Source of the DNA: UBA10107 sp963835585
Lineage (GTDB): Archaea > Nanobdellota > Nanobdellia > Woesearchaeales > UBA10107
Reading direction: 5' to 3'
Assembly (NCBI GenBank): GCA_963835585.1
Contig: CAWIGF010000001.1
Coordinates: 1 to 64,000, forward strand
DNA: 64,000 nucleotides
The position numbers and the translations under genes were made by a program. This document shows, one piece after another, positions 15,779 to 23,966 of the stretch. The notes under the pieces are model-generated. The model ran no database searches. It was not told the DNA's origin and saw nothing but the letters and a program-made list of their open reading frames with translations. Position 1 is the stretch's first letter. Every line of letters starts with the position of its first letter.

Positions 15779-17653
15779 TTATTTTCTCCTTTGGTTTGCA
15801 TATTCTGTTACTAGTTTTGTGGCCTCATCAAGGTCTCTGGCGATATGTACGTTCGGTAAATTAGCCAATGCGGGCGTAGACAACACATGTGTCGCTACCG
15901 GACTTGATGCAAGAATAACTACTGGTTTGCCTACGTCGATTGTGTACATCGCCTCTTCCAACGTTCCACTTTTACCATTGAGGATGATATGAACATCTGT
16001 CTTTTCCGAGAATACTTTTCGGTGTTCTCCTTTGTTTGCTCCATACAACAATACTTGAAGATTATCGATTCCAGTTCTATGCATAATATCGCTAGTTCTA
16101 TGGTTTTCATCCATCGGCCTTACAACAATGCTTTCTTCAATATCTGGAGAGGCTCCCCTTAGAACGCAACCAGGTCCGCCCCTTTCAGTTCCAACATACA
16201 ATAACTTCGTGATTCGCGCTATCTTGTGACCAAAATCTTCCAATGCTTCTGTGTCTTCCGGTTCATTCGATGAACCAGAAACTCCAATGTTGATTCTCGA
16301 GTAGCCTTCCTTTAGTTTATGCTTTGTTTTTCGCTTGCTAAAATCATAAACCACGCCATGCGGAACTTCTAAGATGGCTTCCCTGATTTCTGTTGCAGTG
16401 AGAGAAGGGACCGCTTTTATCTTAACGTGAGAATCATCACAGTAGTCCACGCCGAGAAGTTCAGGGTTATCTTCAAATGACTCATCAGGATTCAATCCCC
16501 AGTTGATATTTTTATGGAACGGCGCTAAATCCAGGCCGTTTTCGTTGCTTCCAATGACTCCCCATCCCTTGAATCCAAAGTGGCCATAATGAGACAAGGT
16601 ATTCTCGAGCGCAGTAATCTGCCTTCCGCTGTCGACAGTAGAATCCACGAACAGAATGAATTTGTCTTTTAATGTTCCATTTTGTCCAAGCTTAAGCAAT
16701 CTATCGGTATCTATCTTGCCGCCACCTTGATCAACTTTCAAGAAATATGCCTTGTCTTTTCCTATGGATTCCCGTACAATGAGTGCAGGTATCCTGCCGC
16801 CTCTATCTATTCCGATAAGGACAACATCGTCCATTGTCGCTCCTTTGCTTTCTACAATATCCTTGACAGCGAAGTGAAGCTCAGTGTATGGAATTGCCCT
16901 GGCGATACGATCAATTGTCTTCACGCCCGAAAGCCTGTTCTTTGCCTGTTCAAACTCCTGTTTCGAGATTTGCTGTTGCACGTCAAGCTCGTCCACGGCT
17001 GAATTCCTTACCAAGGGAACTTTGTAATATTTTGTTGTAGGTGTATTTCTCTCATACTCTTCCCGTTTAACATACACGAATCTGAATAATGCATTAGCTT
17101 CATCGATTTTTTTCAATCTTTCTTCAAGAGGCATCGCATCTATCTCAGGAATTTTTCCCTTTGGAAAATCTGAATCCTTCTTTCCTGTTTTGTATGCATC
17201 GACAAAACTCCAATTTGGCAAAGACATAGATTGCGTTTGTCTTTGTGTTTGCGATAATCCCTGCCGCATTTCCATTCGCATACCTATTTGTGTGTTCGAT
17301 TTTTGTTTTTGAACGGCATGATATTGCTCGTTATATGCATCATTGAATATTCTTTCCATTCCCGGAAATTCTTTCTTGAGTTCATATTGAGTTGGATTTG
17401 TTTTGAGAAAATCATAGAAATGATCGCTATTTTCGATAAGTTTCCGTAATTGCTGCCTCGATCGGTCGCCTACGTCAAGTAATAGTCTTTGTTCCAGATT
17501 CTGCAGCATGGCGAGCTGCGGATAGAGCTTGAGAAGTTGCTTTATTGTTATCTTGAGTTTTTGAGCCAGTCTCAATGCGAGCGTCTGCTTGAGGGTCTGC
17601 GTCTGACTAAGAGATTGTTCTTGCCGTTGAGACATTCCCATACCCATGCTCAT
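15779..17653 (-). CDS. Phosphoribosyltransferase-SLOG fusion protein
   Basis: A 624-residue soluble fusion. Residues 1-150 are Gln/Met-rich, with two related segments (SMGMGMSQRQEQSLSQTQ and IGMRMEMRQGLSQTQRQTQ) of a type I associate with CPR and DPANN proteins. Residues 245-400 form a type I phosphoribosyltransferase domain: VVLIGIDRGGRIPA holds the PPi loop and ILFVDSTVDSGRQ (333-345) is the PRPP loop. Residues 450-620 look like a SLOG/LOG Rossmann domain: INIGVSGSS at 454-462 and NGKSGTLEE (559-567), the equivalent of PGGxGTxxE. LOG proteins cleave nucleoside monophosphates at the glycosidic bond; a PRTase makes that bond, so the pair could cycle or sense a nucleotide. The role is inferred. 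AAGGGTGAC before the ATG is a strong ribosome site. Confidence 0.75.
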   Translation of the reverse strand: MSMGMGMSQRQEQSLSQTQTLKQTLALRLAQKLKITIKQLLKLYPQLAMLQNLEQRLLLDVGDRSRQQLRKLIENSDHFYDFLKTNPTQYELKKEFPGMERIFNDAYNEQYHAVQKQKSNTQIGMRMEMRQGLSQTQRQTQSMSLPNWSFVDAYKTGKKDSDFPKGKIPEIDAMPLEERLKKIDEANALFRFVYVKREEYERNTPTTKYYKVPLVRNSAVDELDVQQQISKQEFEQAKNRLSGVKTIDRIARAIPYTELHFAVKDIVESKGATMDDVVLIGIDRGGRIPALIVRESIGKDKAYFLKVDQGGGKIDTDRLLKLGQNGTLKDKFILFVDSTVDSGRQITALENTLSHYGHFGFKGWGVIGSNENGLDLAPFHKNINWGLNPDESFEDNPELLGVDYCDDSHVKIKAVPSLTATEIREAILEVPHGVVYDFSKRKTKHKLKEGYSRINIGVSGSSNEPEDTEALEDFGHKIARITKLLYVGTERGGPGCVLRGASPDIEESIVVRPMDENHRTSDIMHRTGIDNLQVLLYGANKGEHRKVFSEKTDVHIILNGKSGTLEEAMYTIDVGKPVVILASSPVATHVLSTPALANLPNVHIARDLDEATKLVTEYANQRRK

Positions 17654-17693
17654 ATTATTTAGTCACCCTTAGGCACATACTTTGCTTTTTCCA

Positions 17694-18185
17694 TTATCTT
17701 TCCTGCAGTTTAACTGCATTTGACCAAGCGCCCTCTGACTCATCGGGTATGTATACCTTCGGAACTTTATCTCCGCACGAAGCCGAAGGGAGTTGGAATG
17801 AACTTCCTATATCAAAAGTGCGCTTCAAATAAGTTTGAATATCCATCTCCTTTAAGCTAGCAATTAAATCAGTTGTTTTTGCATGGGATTCGATTATGTT
17901 TTGCAATTTGCCTTCGGAAATACCCAAGTCTGAACAATATGCATCAATCCATTTTTTGGCTTGCACAGGATTATCCAAATGAGAATAAAGACCATGCGAA
18001 CGCAAACATTCAGAAATCATTCTTTGCGTTTCAGATTTTACTTCTGAATTTATAATTTGATATTTTCCTAATTTCTCGTTGAGTTTAGTTGCTATGAGTT
18101 CCAGGCATGGTTTGAATGCAGATTCATTAAACTGTAGCTCTATTAGCTCTTCCCCGGCATAGTTGATAAAGTTAGTTGGTGTCAT
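17694..18185 (-). CDS. Unknown operon protein
   Basis: A 163-residue helical soluble protein (MTPTNFINYAGEELIELQF), two bases after the previous gene and 40 bases before the PRTase-SLOG gene. It has three scattered Cys and no motif I can name. A GGAG site precedes the start. It is kept in the operon, so a link with the PRTase-SLOG protein is possible. Confidence 0.65.
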   Translation of the reverse strand: MTPTNFINYAGEELIELQFNESAFKPCLELIATKLNEKLGKYQIINSEVKSETQRMISECLRSHGLYSHLDNPVQAKKWIDAYCSDLGISEGKLQNIIESHAKTTDLIASLKEMDIQTYLKRTFDIGSSFQLPSASCGDKVPKVYIPDESEGAWSNAVKLQER

Positions 18186-18187
18186 TT

Positions 18188-18919
18188 TTATTTTCTCCTT
18201 GTATTCAATAATACGCCGCGGGATCTGCCAAGATTGCCGCCAAACCAGAAGTCATAGCTGCTGATATGGAATCTGCCGCCTCCATAGTCGAAACCTATTG
18301 CCATGTGTCTGTCCTTTGTCCGTTGATCATATGGTAAGGTCCATAGGCAGATATTCGATGGTTCTTTGCCTGAAATATGGACGAGTTTCTTAGCTAGGCA
18401 ATTCATATTCCACTCATTGAATAGATTCGCCAACAGGTATCTTCCGTCTGATTTCGACATGATCTCAGATAGGCATGTGCCTTGATACACAGGAATCCCT
18501 AATATTCTCGAAAACTTTGGTCTGGCATGACTGATCGTGTTTCCTATGTTGTGCTCAATCCTGTCGTTGCAACCATCAATATAATGAAATCCACTATTAA
18601 CTATCATTCGTTTATCGAAATCTATTCTTGCAGAATCGAATGCCCTGCCTTCCAAGTCGAGGATATCGGGCGCTATGATCATCCGTTTTCCTTCTGCTTC
18701 CCCTTCTTGCTTGCTGTAGAATTCATTCCAGTTAGTGTGATTTTTTATCTCTCCATTCAATGCTGGTTCTATATCGACGAAACGGCTCGTAGAAGATAGC
18801 GACTTAACATAGTCTATGACTGCCTTCGTAAAACCCCCTTTCTTTACTTTTTCTGACGTAGCTAACTTGTGTATCTTGTCGCTGACTTCCGTTTTGAGAT
18901 ACAAATGAAATGTTTTCAT
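18188..18919 (-). CDS. Unknown operon protein with RHH-like head
   Basis: A 243-residue protein. The first 40 residues (MKTFHLYLKTEVSDKIHKLA, then KGGFTKAVIDYV) resemble a ribbon-helix-helix DNA-binding unit. The rest is a globular alpha-beta domain with FHYIDGCNDRIEHN, GIPVYQGTCLSE and a Gly/Arg-rich end (GGNLGRSRGV). I recognise no enzyme. It sits in the SD-driven operon between the lipoprotein and the 163-residue gene. Confidence 0.6.
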   Translation of the reverse strand: MKTFHLYLKTEVSDKIHKLATSEKVKKGGFTKAVIDYVKSLSSTSRFVDIEPALNGEIKNHTNWNEFYSKQEGEAEGKRMIIAPDILDLEGRAFDSARIDFDKRMIVNSGFHYIDGCNDRIEHNIGNTISHARPKFSRILGIPVYQGTCLSEIMSKSDGRYLLANLFNEWNMNCLAKKLVHISGKEPSNICLWTLPYDQRTKDRHMAIGFDYGGGRFHISSYDFWFGGNLGRSRGVLLNTRRK

Positions 18920-18926
18920 TTTTATT

Positions 18927-19367
18927 TCACTTCGTTGGCGTCGGCTCGCTCAATGATTCGTTCAACAAGGTATTTATCTGTTTTTCAAGCTCCAGCGCTT
19001 TTGTCGCCTTCTCGACTTGTTCGGGCGTCATTGGGTGAGTATCGTACGAAGTAAGTCGTAGACCAGGTAATCTCCACTGCAGCTCGTTTTTCCCTATTGC
19101 GAGTGGATCATATGCTATGATTGTGCCCTGAGTAGGATAGATTGGATCCATATTGACTATAAGATTGACATTATCTGCTTCATCGCCGGTAGGCGACAAT
19201 CTCCATAACTCATAGACTTGATTATTCTCCGTTGTTATGTGAACCGGAATTCTGTTTTGATAATAAGCTTTTTCACTGTTTGCCTTTTCATCGCCTGCCT
19301 TTTCGCAGCCTGCGATTCCTATTGCCAATGCCCCTGCGAGTATGATTGATTTTAGTGTGTTTTTCAT
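18927..19367 (-). CDS. Small lipoprotein of the operon
   Basis: A 146-residue exported protein. MKNTLKSIILAGALAIGIAGC is a signal peptide with lipobox, the lipidated Cys being residue 21. The mature part is a beta-rich domain (VHITTENNQVYELWRLSPTG) of unknown function. The same MKNT-type signal opens the 57-60.8 kb operon (60800). The ATG at 19376 is an alternative start. Confidence 0.7.
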   Translation of the reverse strand: MKNTLKSIILAGALAIGIAGCEKAGDEKANSEKAYYQNRIPVHITTENNQVYELWRLSPTGDEADNVNLIVNMDPIYPTQGTIIAYDPLAIGKNELQWRLPGLRLTSYDTHPMTPEQVEKATKALELEKQINTLLNESLSEPTPTK

Positions 19368-19368
19368 T

Positions 19369-19857
19369 TTATTCATCTTTTCTCATCAGTCCTTGTGCCG
19401 CATACATATGCCTGTTGTATTTATCTACAGTCCTCTCTTCTACATCAGATATCTTGGCAAACTGCGTGCTTGAGACAAATGTGCCGAATAGCTTACCTGG
19501 AGGATTGTATGAGACTATTTTTCTCTCGAATATACACCCCTCTATAGGAATCTCAACTTCTTTTCTTGTCAATTTGCCTTCCATGTCATATTCTCTTTTA
19601 TCTAATCTGACTAAATAATAAAGTGTGTTCATAATTTTCGCGCCATGAGATGCAGCTCTTTGAGTCGAATGATTGTATGTTGCCATTTTTCTCATGATTT
19701 TGCCTTCTTTTCGGAAAATATTATCTATTGCTCCATTGTACTCTTCCATAGGGATTGCGAGAAGACCATATTTTTCAATGCCTTTCTTAGAAGCTTCTAT
19801 CTGTTCTTGGGTAAGCTGTTTTCCGAATAAAATTTTTATTTTATCTGTTAGTTTCAT
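19369..19857 (-). CDS. Unknown operon protein, paralogue of the 125-residue gene
   Basis: A 162-residue protein. The N-terminus KIKILFGKQLTQEQIEASKKG and YNGAIDNIFRKEGKI are closely matched by the upstream gene (KILLGRQLTKEQIEASKKG, YKGNIDNIFQEENKI), as are the LVRLDKREYDMEGKLTRKEV and PPGKLFGTFV segments. The pair thus arose by tandem duplication. GGAGAAAC before 19857 sets the start, so the longer frame to 19893 is not needed. Function unknown. Confidence 0.7.
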   Translation of the reverse strand: MKLTDKIKILFGKQLTQEQIEASKKGIEKYGLLAIPMEEYNGAIDNIFRKEGKIMRKMATYNHSTQRAASHGAKIMNTLYYLVRLDKREYDMEGKLTRKEVEIPIEGCIFERKIVSYNPPGKLFGTFVSSTQFAKISDVEERTVDKYNRHMYAAQGLMRKDE

Positions 19858-19870
19858 TTTTGTTTCTCCT

Positions 19871-20248
19871 TCATGTAAATTGATTGTAGACATGTTTGCC
19901 GATAAATTTTCCTGGCGGATCGTAAGATGTTATTATGTGACTAAGACGCATTCCATTGGGTTCGCATGTTTCGACTTCTTTTCTTGTCAACCTGCCGTCT
20001 TTTTCATATTCCCTTTTATCTAATCTGATTAAATACCAATTCCCAGGAAGTTCATTAGTAGCTACACATTCATATTTTGCCCTATTTCTCTTGATTTTAT
20101 TTTCTTCCTGGAAAATGTTGTCAATATTCCCTTTGTATTTTTCTGGAGAGAAGAACCTGCTTATTGGTTCCGCGATTCCTTTTTTAGAAGCTTCTATCTG
20201 CTCTTTTGTAAGCTGTCTTCCCAATAAAATTTTTACAGTGTTGGTCAT
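19871..20248 (-). CDS. Unknown operon protein, paralogue of the 162-residue gene
   Basis: A 125-residue soluble protein sharing colinear segments with the following gene (see 19369). The LIRLDKREYEKDGRLTRKEV segment looks like a beta-hairpin core. Its start overlaps the stop of the first operon gene by four bases, so it is translationally coupled. No known family. Confidence 0.7.
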   Translation of the reverse strand: MTNTVKILLGRQLTKEQIEASKKGIAEPISRFFSPEKYKGNIDNIFQEENKIKRNRAKYECVATNELPGNWYLIRLDKREYEKDGRLTRKEVETCEPNGMRLSHIITSYDPPGKFIGKHVYNQFT

Positions 20249-20553
20249 TTTTGCTCGACCCTCTGCAGCAGATTCCTTTCGGACATCACTCTCTTTGCTG
20301 CCAACAATTTCATTCTTGGGCGTTCGTCGAAGAACATGAAGTTTATCGTGCTGGTTGCAGAAGGATTTTTATTCAATGCATCATAATATCTCTGGACAAC
20401 CTTATCTGATTTCTTCGCCAATCTCTCGTATACCCCTTGAGCATAGTTTGAGGCAGGGCTTACTCTCGGGTTCATCGCCTGCAAATCCGCTTCGAATTGT
20501 AGAAATGCATCAAGCGCATGGTATGTTTTTTCCTTTAGTTGTGTCAGTGTCAT
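20245..20553 (-). CDS. Unknown first gene of the PRTase-SLOG operon
   Basis: A 102-residue helical protein (MTLTQLKEKTYHALDAFLQF) with a strong GAGGAGAAAC ribosome site. It opens the operon that runs on the minus strand to 15528. The divergent gap 20554-20682 carries AT-rich promoter sequence for both directions. No family recognised. Confidence 0.65.
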   Translation of the reverse strand: MTLTQLKEKTYHALDAFLQFEADLQAMNPRVSPASNYAQGVYERLAKKSDKVVQRYYDALNKNPSATSTINFMFFDERPRMKLLAAKRVMSERNLLQRVEQK

Positions 20554-20682
20554 TTTTGTTTCTCCTCATATGTTCTTACGTGCTTTTGCAAGTTTCACTC
20601 ATATATAAAGGTTTTGCCATGTTACTACTTGATAGTTAATAAATAAGTAAAGGTTTAAATAGAACATTACTTTAAGCGTCCC

Positions 20683-21306
20683 ATGCCAACATTGGATGAA
20701 AAGACAAAAGAGCTTGTAGATGAAATACATTTCACGGGCGATGCTCCTTTCGGAATCGTTCATGAGCTTCTCATATATGGAGTAGATATGGTAGTACATG
20801 ACCATCTTATGAAAAAGGCGCTTAAGGAAGTTGTTCCCGGCATCATAACCTCGAATGAGTTTTGCGAGAAATATGGCATAGTACCATCAGAATGGCACGG
20901 AACACCTGCTGTTCCGAAATTATTCCTGCAAAAAGAAGGCATTTATGTCAATCCGTCAATAGGAGACAAGATTGTGGAGCTTTTCAGCAGCGACTATCTG
21001 AACTACACTCTGCATGGCGACAAGGAAATACATTCCGCATTCGAAAAATTCACGTCAGAATTCCATGCGAAGAAGAAAGACGCGTTCAAGGACGAAGCGC
21101 TTGTCAAGGACGGAATAAAATTCTCTGAAATAATATGGAATGTTTGCGTAGAAAATTTCAAGGAGGACAAGAAAAATACTCTACAGGAAGATGTGAAATG
21201 CCCTTCGCCATACTCAGGATATAACGAGGATGGGATGTTGCCGAAATGGATTGACCTTGGCAACAAGTTGATAGAATATTATGAATCGGTCATGAAAGAA
21301 TTCTGA
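20683..21306 (+). CDS. Unknown soluble protein
   Basis: A 207-residue protein (MPTLDEKTKELVDEIHFTGD) of mixed alpha-beta character, with DLGNKLIEYYESVMKEF at its C-terminus. A GTTTAAATAG box at 20652-20661 lies 27 bases before the ATG, so the message is leaderless. It is divergent from the PRTase-SLOG operon. No motif links it to a family. Confidence 0.65.
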   Translation: MPTLDEKTKELVDEIHFTGDAPFGIVHELLIYGVDMVVHDHLMKKALKEVVPGIITSNEFCEKYGIVPSEWHGTPAVPKLFLQKEGIYVNPSIGDKIVELFSSDYLNYTLHGDKEIHSAFEKFTSEFHAKKKDAFKDEALVKDGIKFSEIIWNVCVENFKEDKKNTLQEDVKCPSPYSGYNEDGMLPKWIDLGNKLIEYYESVMKEF

Positions 21307-21410
21307 TTTCTTTGAGAAGAGCGGCATGATATCTATGTTCTTCATTATGTTATCATCCGCAAGTAATTACCAAAGAAATGTTTAAATATTAGCTTGACAT
21401 CCATGCGAGC

Positions 21411-21572
21411 ATGTCTAAGAAGCTCATTGAAAATTTGGAAAAATCTCAATCGCAGCAGGAGAGGGTAGCGGCACTGGGATTAATTTATCAAAAAGGAAGA
21501 GAGAGTGAATTGCAGTACTTGTTGGAAGCATATCCTCAAAATCAAGCCAACGACAGCAACTCCCGTTATTAA
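21411..21572 (+). CDS. Small unknown protein
   Basis: A 53-residue protein (MSKKLIENLEKSQSQQERVA) of mostly charged helix. A TTTAAATATT box at 21381-21390 lies about 27 bases upstream, which supports a real leaderless gene. The last 93 bases overlap the 3' end of the membrane protein gene on the other strand. Confidence 0.5.
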   Translation: MSKKLIENLEKSQSQQERVAALGLIYQKGRESELQYLLEAYPQNQANDSNSRY

Positions 21573-21872
21573 ATAGTTATAAAATAAAATATTATTTTGG
21601 GGTGCGTTTTTAAGATTCATAATCATATTTATCAAACTATACACCCCTCCACCTATCCAAAAGCCTATTCCATACCTAAACATATTATTATTCATGTTTT
21701 GTTCACCTTTTATTTTTTTCAACAATAAAGATAATACGAATGTTACTGCAAATACTATCAACCCGAATATCAACAAATGATTTATATTCCAGCTTGGATG
21801 AACAAGTTTCGCTATCCCCATCGCCACCACTCCAATAAGCAACGATAAAAGCATTTTAATCGCGTCCTTCAT
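21480..21872 (-). CDS. Four-helix membrane protein, unknown
   Basis: A 130-residue protein with hydrophobic segments at about residues 8-24, 33-50, 66-84 and 97-113, and a short basic KKIKGEQN loop. No signature motif. The C-terminal 30 residues overlap the small plus-strand gene. It follows the membrane regulator gene on the same strand by 31 bases and could be its partner. Confidence 0.55.
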   Translation of the reverse strand: MKDAIKMLLSLLIGVVAMGIAKLVHPSWNINHLLIFGLIVFAVTFVLSLLLKKIKGEQNMNNNMFRYGIGFWIGGGVYSLINMIMNLKNAPQNNILFYNYLITGVAVVGLILRICFQQVLQFTLSSFLIN

Positions 21873-21903
21873 TCAGTATCCCTCCAATTTTGTTCGTGTA
21901 ATT

Positions 21904-22419
21904 TTATTTTATCTTCAGTTTTACCTTGTTCGTCAGCCCGTATCTTTCCTTGACGACAAGGTTCTTGTGTTCGAGCTTCGCCAATGCCCTCGTTACCGCA
22001 ACCTTCGACAATCCAGTCTTCTGAACCAAGGAACTCTGAACCATCTCGCCATTGTTATTCTTAAGTTCAGAGAACAATGTCCGTTCATCCCCTTTCAGCA
22101 GATGAAGTATTGTGCCGTATTCTTCCTTCATGGTCGGATGCGATGGCTGTTCCTCCTTCGATGCGAAGAACAAGTACAATGTAGTCGAGCCGATCAAGAA
22201 CGAGCTTACGACCAGAAGAAGAACCTGTGGTAATTCATAGTAATTAGGGCTCTGTGTCGTGACTTCCTGGCCAGTTCCAAGAACAATATGTATCGGCTGC
22301 GGCGTGAACAACTGCACGAAAAGAAGGACGATAGCGCTAATCAAGATTACTGCAGAAAGTATCAGCGTAAACCTCTTCATGACTCTTTTTGCCAATCTAT
22401 TTATTATAAATCTTTCCAT
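21904..22419 (-). CDS. Membrane-anchored winged-helix regulator
   Basis: A 171-residue protein. Two membrane helices at residues 15-37 and 65-84 enclose a short external loop. After a Pro/Glu linker, residues 100-171 form a winged helix-turn-helix of MarR type (MVQSSLVQKTGLSKVAVTRA, then LEHKNLVVKERYG). Archaeal membrane-bound regulators of this layout sense outer signals and act on nearby genes. It is divergent from the surface-protein/ABC operon, and palindromes lie between them, so that operon is the likely target. Confidence 0.8.
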   Translation of the reverse strand: MERFIINRLAKRVMKRFTLILSAVILISAIVLLFVQLFTPQPIHIVLGTGQEVTTQSPNYYELPQVLLLVVSSFLIGSTTLYLFFASKEEQPSHPTMKEEYGTILHLLKGDERTLFSELKNNNGEMVQSSLVQKTGLSKVAVTRALAKLEHKNLVVKERYGLTNKVKLKIK

Positions 22420-22425
22420 TGAGTG

Positions 22426-22476
22426 GTTTCATAAAAATGAAACTAGTTACAGAAGAATTTATATATCGTTACAGCA
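22426..22476. promoter_or_regulatory. Divergent promoter with palindrome and direct repeats
   Basis: GTTTCAT and ATGAAAC form a perfect 7-bp inverted repeat around AAAA (22426-22443). Next, GTTACAG occurs twice, on either side of a TTTATATATC TATA box that is centred about 27 bases before the ATG at 22489. These sites could bind the divergent winged-helix regulator. Confidence 0.5.
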
Positions 22477-22488
22477 AATATTAACATT

Positions 22489-22929
22489 ATGGCACGTGCT
22501 AAAAAAACAGACTCGGAAACAAAAGTATGGAAGATCATAGCGATAGTCATGATGGCAGCGTTCCTTTGCATGATTGTCTTTGGAATCATACGGGCTTACG
22601 AATTCAGGCCGCACTGCAGGACTGCCCCGCAACAAAAACTCGATATGGCGCAGAGACAAGTCGGAATCGATCTCCACAATCACAATGAGAGCATCGATAC
22701 GTACAAGCAGTTCGTATTCAATCGCACGCAAAGAATAATGCAGGACGACACTTCAAAGGAAGTAATCCAGATTTCACTTTACAACGGTTCGACAATTCAT
22801 TATTATTTAATCGACGCAAACACAGGGCAAATAGTTATGCATACAGAGACACAATACAGCGGATGGATGGCAAACATGAGCATGGGAATGCCCGAACGTA
22901 ATATGCCAATGCCGCAGGGAGGATGCTAG
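22489..22929 (+). CDS. Membrane-anchored protein heading the ABC operon
   Basis: A 146-residue protein. A basic head (MARAKKTDSETK) precedes one membrane helix at about residues 14-35, then an external domain with NGSTIHYYLIDANTGQIV, a strand pattern like a PepSY/propeptide-type fold (weak match). It ends with a Met-rich tail (MSMGMPERNMPMPQ) that might bind metal. It overlaps the leader of the next gene; four genes follow in close succession. Confidence 0.65.
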   Translation: MARAKKTDSETKVWKIIAIVMMAAFLCMIVFGIIRAYEFRPHCRTAPQQKLDMAQRQVGIDLHNHNESIDTYKQFVFNRTQRIMQDDTSKEVIQISLYNGSTIHYYLIDANTGQIVMHTETQYSGWMANMSMGMPERNMPMPQGGC

Positions 22930-22931
22930 AG

Positions 22932-23966
22932 ATGATGGACAAAAGAATAATATATGTCGCAATTGCACTATTGATAGCTATTTGCGCATCAAGCGTTCAT
23001 GCTGACAATTATTACATGGCAGGAAACGGTTCAATAACCACGACAAGCGTAATAAATTCAGGAGGAACAGATGTATCCCCCCAATTCTTCGTTCAAGTTC
23101 TCAAATATGAGCCATATCCTGTAAATCCAGGAGACTCTTTTGACGTATGGATAGAAGTCACGAATGTCGGCCAGCAAGACGCTCCAAACGTGATGTTCCA
23201 GTTTGTACCCACATATCCATTCACGACAAACGATTCGCTTACTCTTGATTACGGTGTCGTTGACGGGCTGAGCAGCGCATACGCTAGCAAATTGCCGCAG
23301 GATGTATCTGGCCAGGCAAATCAGATTGTAATTGAATACAGAGTCCATGTAGCGGACGACGCTCCGCTCGGGACAAACATGCTTAATTTCGAGATATACC
23401 CGGACAAGAGCAACAATGAAACATCTTACGGATATCAGCTCCCTATTGTCGTCGGAAACACGCGAACTGACTTCGATGTGATTTTCCAGCAATATAGCTC
23501 GCAGGGAACATCGTTCTCGATCGTGAACACAGGACAAAACCCAGCAGTTGGAGTCATCATGTCATTGGAGAATCAGCCAGGCATGAGGATCACTGGCGCA
23601 AATGCAGCAGTCCTTGGAAACCTCAACGTGGGTGATTTCACCACGCAGACATATACTATCGCGGCAACGCAAAGACAACTCTCAAACGTAACGATAAATG
23701 TAACATACACTGATACCGCGAACAATAGGGAAAGCATTGAGAAAGTTGTGCCAGTAAGCATCGCAGGAAATTTCTCAGCATTGGGAGCAGCAGGAGGAAG
23801 CGCATCAGGATACAGCGGATTTTCCGGAGCAGGAAGGCGAACGACAAGCAGCAGTATTTTCACCGCACTTCCTTGGTGGGTCTGGCTAGTCTTTGGCGTA
23901 TTGATTGGATACCTCATCGAAGTTCTCATCCAAAAAAGAATGAGAAAGAAAAATGAAGATAAATAA
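22932..23966 (+). CDS. Surface protein of COG1361 type
   Basis: A 344-residue exported protein. The signal peptide is MMDKRIIYVAIALLIAICAS, followed by tandem immunoglobulin-like beta-sandwiches related to COG1361/NEW3 (EPYPVNPGDSFDVWIEVTNV is the usual archaeal phrase). A Gly/Ser linker and a C-terminal membrane helix (WWVWLVFGVLIGYLIEVLI) with a basic stop-transfer tail follow. Such proteins are S-layer-like and often pair with MacB/FtsX transporters, as here. GGGAGG lies nine bases before the chosen ATG. Confidence 0.85.
   Translation: MMDKRIIYVAIALLIAICASSVHADNYYMAGNGSITTTSVINSGGTDVSPQFFVQVLKYEPYPVNPGDSFDVWIEVTNVGQQDAPNVMFQFVPTYPFTTNDSLTLDYGVVDGLSSAYASKLPQDVSGQANQIVIEYRVHVADDAPLGTNMLNFEIYPDKSNNETSYGYQLPIVVGNTRTDFDVIFQQYSSQGTSFSIVNTGQNPAVGVIMSLENQPGMRITGANAAVLGNLNVGDFTTQTYTIAATQRQLSNVTINVTYTDTANNRESIEKVVPVSIAGNFSALGAAGGSASGYSGFSGAGRRTTSSSIFTALPWWVWLVFGVLIGYLIEVLIQKRMRKKNEDK

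Noticed and set aside
21904..22419. Two-component sensor kinase
   Set aside because: It has two membrane helices but no histidine-kinase boxes; the cytoplasmic part is a winged helix.
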